A stretch of 34,398 nucleotides of DNA from Clostridia bacterium (GTDB lineage: Bacteria > Bacillota > Clostridia > Lachnospirales > Lachnospiraceae). Below are positions 33,643 to 34,398 of the stretch, one piece after another. Both the position numbers and the translations under genes were made by a program. The notes under the pieces were generated by a model. That model was not told the origin of the DNA and did no database searches. It worked only from the letters and a program-made list of their open reading frames with translations. The DNA is taken from contig JAQXQS010000105.1 of NCBI GenBank assembly GCA_029101305.1, positions 1-34,398 on the forward strand. Direction: 5' to 3'. How positions within the stretch are numbered: position 1 is the stretch's first letter; each line of letters starts with the position of its first letter.

Positions 33643-33930
33643 TTACTCTGCCTCTACTGGTACGATAGAAACCTGTTTCTTATCGCGGCCTTTTCTGGTG
33701 AATCTTACAACACCATCGGTCAGTGCAAATAATGTATAGTCTTTTCCGCATCCTACGTTCTCGCCTGCGTGAATCTTAGTTCCGCGCTGTCTGTAAAGGA
33801 TGTTGCCGGCTTTAACAAACTGTCCGTCTGCTCTCTTCGCACCTAATCTCTTGGACTCGGAATCACGACCGTTCTTTGTGGAACCAACTCCTTTTTTATG
33901 TGCGAATAATTGAAGGTTCATCTTCATCAT
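33643..33930 (-). CDS. rpmA: 50S ribosomal protein L27
   Basis: L27 reaches the peptidyl transferase centre. The 95-residue product carries the Firmicute N-terminal extension MMKMNLQLF followed by AHKKGVGS; Prp must cleave after F9 to expose the functional N-terminus. The rest ([23 protein letters not shown] as core, then HAGENVG) is standard. AGGAGG lies ten bases upstream of the first ATG; the second ATG (33927) is also possible. prp is directly upstream, so protease and substrate are co-expressed. Confidence 0.97.
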   Translation of the reverse strand: MMKMNLQLFAHKKGVGSTKNGRDSESKRLGAKRADGQFVKAGNILYRQRGTKIHAGENVGCGKDYTLFALTDGVVRFTRKGRDKKQVSIVPVEAE

Positions 33931-33935
33931 TGTTG

Positions 33936-34259
33936 TTACACCTCCTTGACTCTTACTGTCAAATATCGATTGTTATAACTATGCTCAATTTCTGTTAATC
34001 CGAGAATCAGGGAATCCATAAGGAGCTTCCCGCGCTCAGTGTTAGGATTTGTTTTAAAGTGGATGGATACATATCCGTCATCTTCGCCGACTTCGATCTG
34101 CTCATCTGTAAATTCATCAAGTGAATTCACTGTGGTGATGATCAAAGCGGATACAGCGGCACATACGATATCCTGCCCTTCTTCGGCATAGCCTGCATGT
34201 CCTTTGGACAGAAAATCCAGATAAGAGCCATTTCTCTTCTTAACTGTAATATTGATCAT
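33936..34259 (-). CDS. prp: Ribosomal-processing cysteine protease Prp
   Basis: Prp removes the N-terminal extension of L27. The 107-residue protein has the catalytic pair H21 (GHAGYAEEG) and C33 (DIVCAAVS), at the spacing known for the S. aureus enzyme. It sits between rplU (12 bases away) and rpmA (five bases away), the conserved arrangement. AGGTG precedes the ATG. Its substrate is visible in the next gene, so the assignment is firm. Confidence 0.96.
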   Translation of the reverse strand: MINITVKKRNGSYLDFLSKGHAGYAEEGQDIVCAAVSALIITTVNSLDEFTDEQIEVGEDDGYVSIHFKTNPNTERGKLLMDSLILGLTEIEHSYNNRYLTVRVKEV

Positions 34260-34271
34260 AACAGCACCTGA

Positions 34272-34398
34272 TTAAGCGTTGATCTTTTCGATTTTAACTT
34301 TGGTGTACTGCTGTCTGTGACCGTTTTTCTTGTGATATCCAGTTTTTCTCTTGTACTTGTAAACGATGACTTTTTTAGCCTTTCCGTTCTCAACTACA
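34272..34398 (-). CDS. rplU: 50S ribosomal protein L21, C-terminal part (5' end outside the window)
   Basis: The last 41 residues of L21 are present, reading [18 protein letters not shown], then [18 protein letters not shown] and a short end before TAA (34274-34272). This is the conserved RNA-binding C-terminus of L21. It is the first gene of the rplU-prp-rpmA group; its promoter and leader lie outside the window. Confidence 0.95.
   Translation of the reverse strand, partial: VVENGKAKKVIVYKYKRKTGYHKKNGHRQQYTKVKIEKINA

Overview
The window looks like a chromosomal housekeeping segment of a low-to-mid GC Firmicute, most probably a Lachnospiraceae member of the Blautia type. Supporting signs are strong GGAGG ribosome sites, several TTG starts, sporulation-lineage gene orders (mutS-mutL-miaA; mreBCD-PBP2-minDE-rodA; ylmE-sepF-ylmH; rplU-prp-rpmA-obgE), an L27 with the Firmicute-type cleavable N-terminus, and a LexA box of the Gram-positive type. 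The genus is inferred from memory of gene order only. I see no prophage, insertion sequence, CRISPR array, tRNA or rRNA.

Layout. 1-8297 (+): the end of mutS, mutL, miaA, a PLP-dependent methionine gamma-lyase-family protein and two unrelated FAD oxidoreductases, closed by a terminator at 8297-8323. 8305-18019 (+): radC, then an envelope and division operon mreB-mreC-mreD-PBP2-minD-minE-rodA-DD-carboxypeptidase. 18135-18755 (+): one small P-loop gene with its own promoter and terminator. 18782-19837 (-): a complete tyrosine recombinase, followed by a strongly self-complementary intergenic stretch of about 150 bases. 20147-23057 (-): dtd, an AI-2E family permease and a cytidylate kinase-like gene. 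23058-29219 (-): a long operon read from an HlyD-like membrane protein through yggS, sepF, ylmH, aroB and lspA to an RluD-type pseudouridine synthase. 29343-30120 (+): autoregulated lexA. 30180-34398 (-): rplU (partial), prp, rpmA, obgE, yhbY, nadD, yqeK, rsfS. A hairpin at 30064-30120 ends both lexA and this last operon.

How the genes work together. The first block joins mismatch repair with tRNA modification. The second links the elongasome (MreBCD, PBP2, RodA) with Min-system placement of the septum and a trimming carboxypeptidase. The minus-strand sepF cluster adds FtsZ anchoring, lipoprotein maturation and chorismate synthesis. The last block is ribosome biogenesis: L21, the Prp protease that matures L27, Obg, YhbY and RsfS, with NAD synthesis and Ap4A hydrolysis.

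Most notable points: the MreB heading the mre operon lacks both residues needed for ATP hydrolysis in E. coli MreB; minC is missing where it would be expected and a hairpin plus tandem repeat sit there instead; PBP2 has a large insertion before its transpeptidase domain; a structured element with two mutually exclusive folds lies beside the recombinase; a small orphan P-loop gene has a strong transcription unit of its own; and the MutL linker contains two sets of 30-base tandem repeats.
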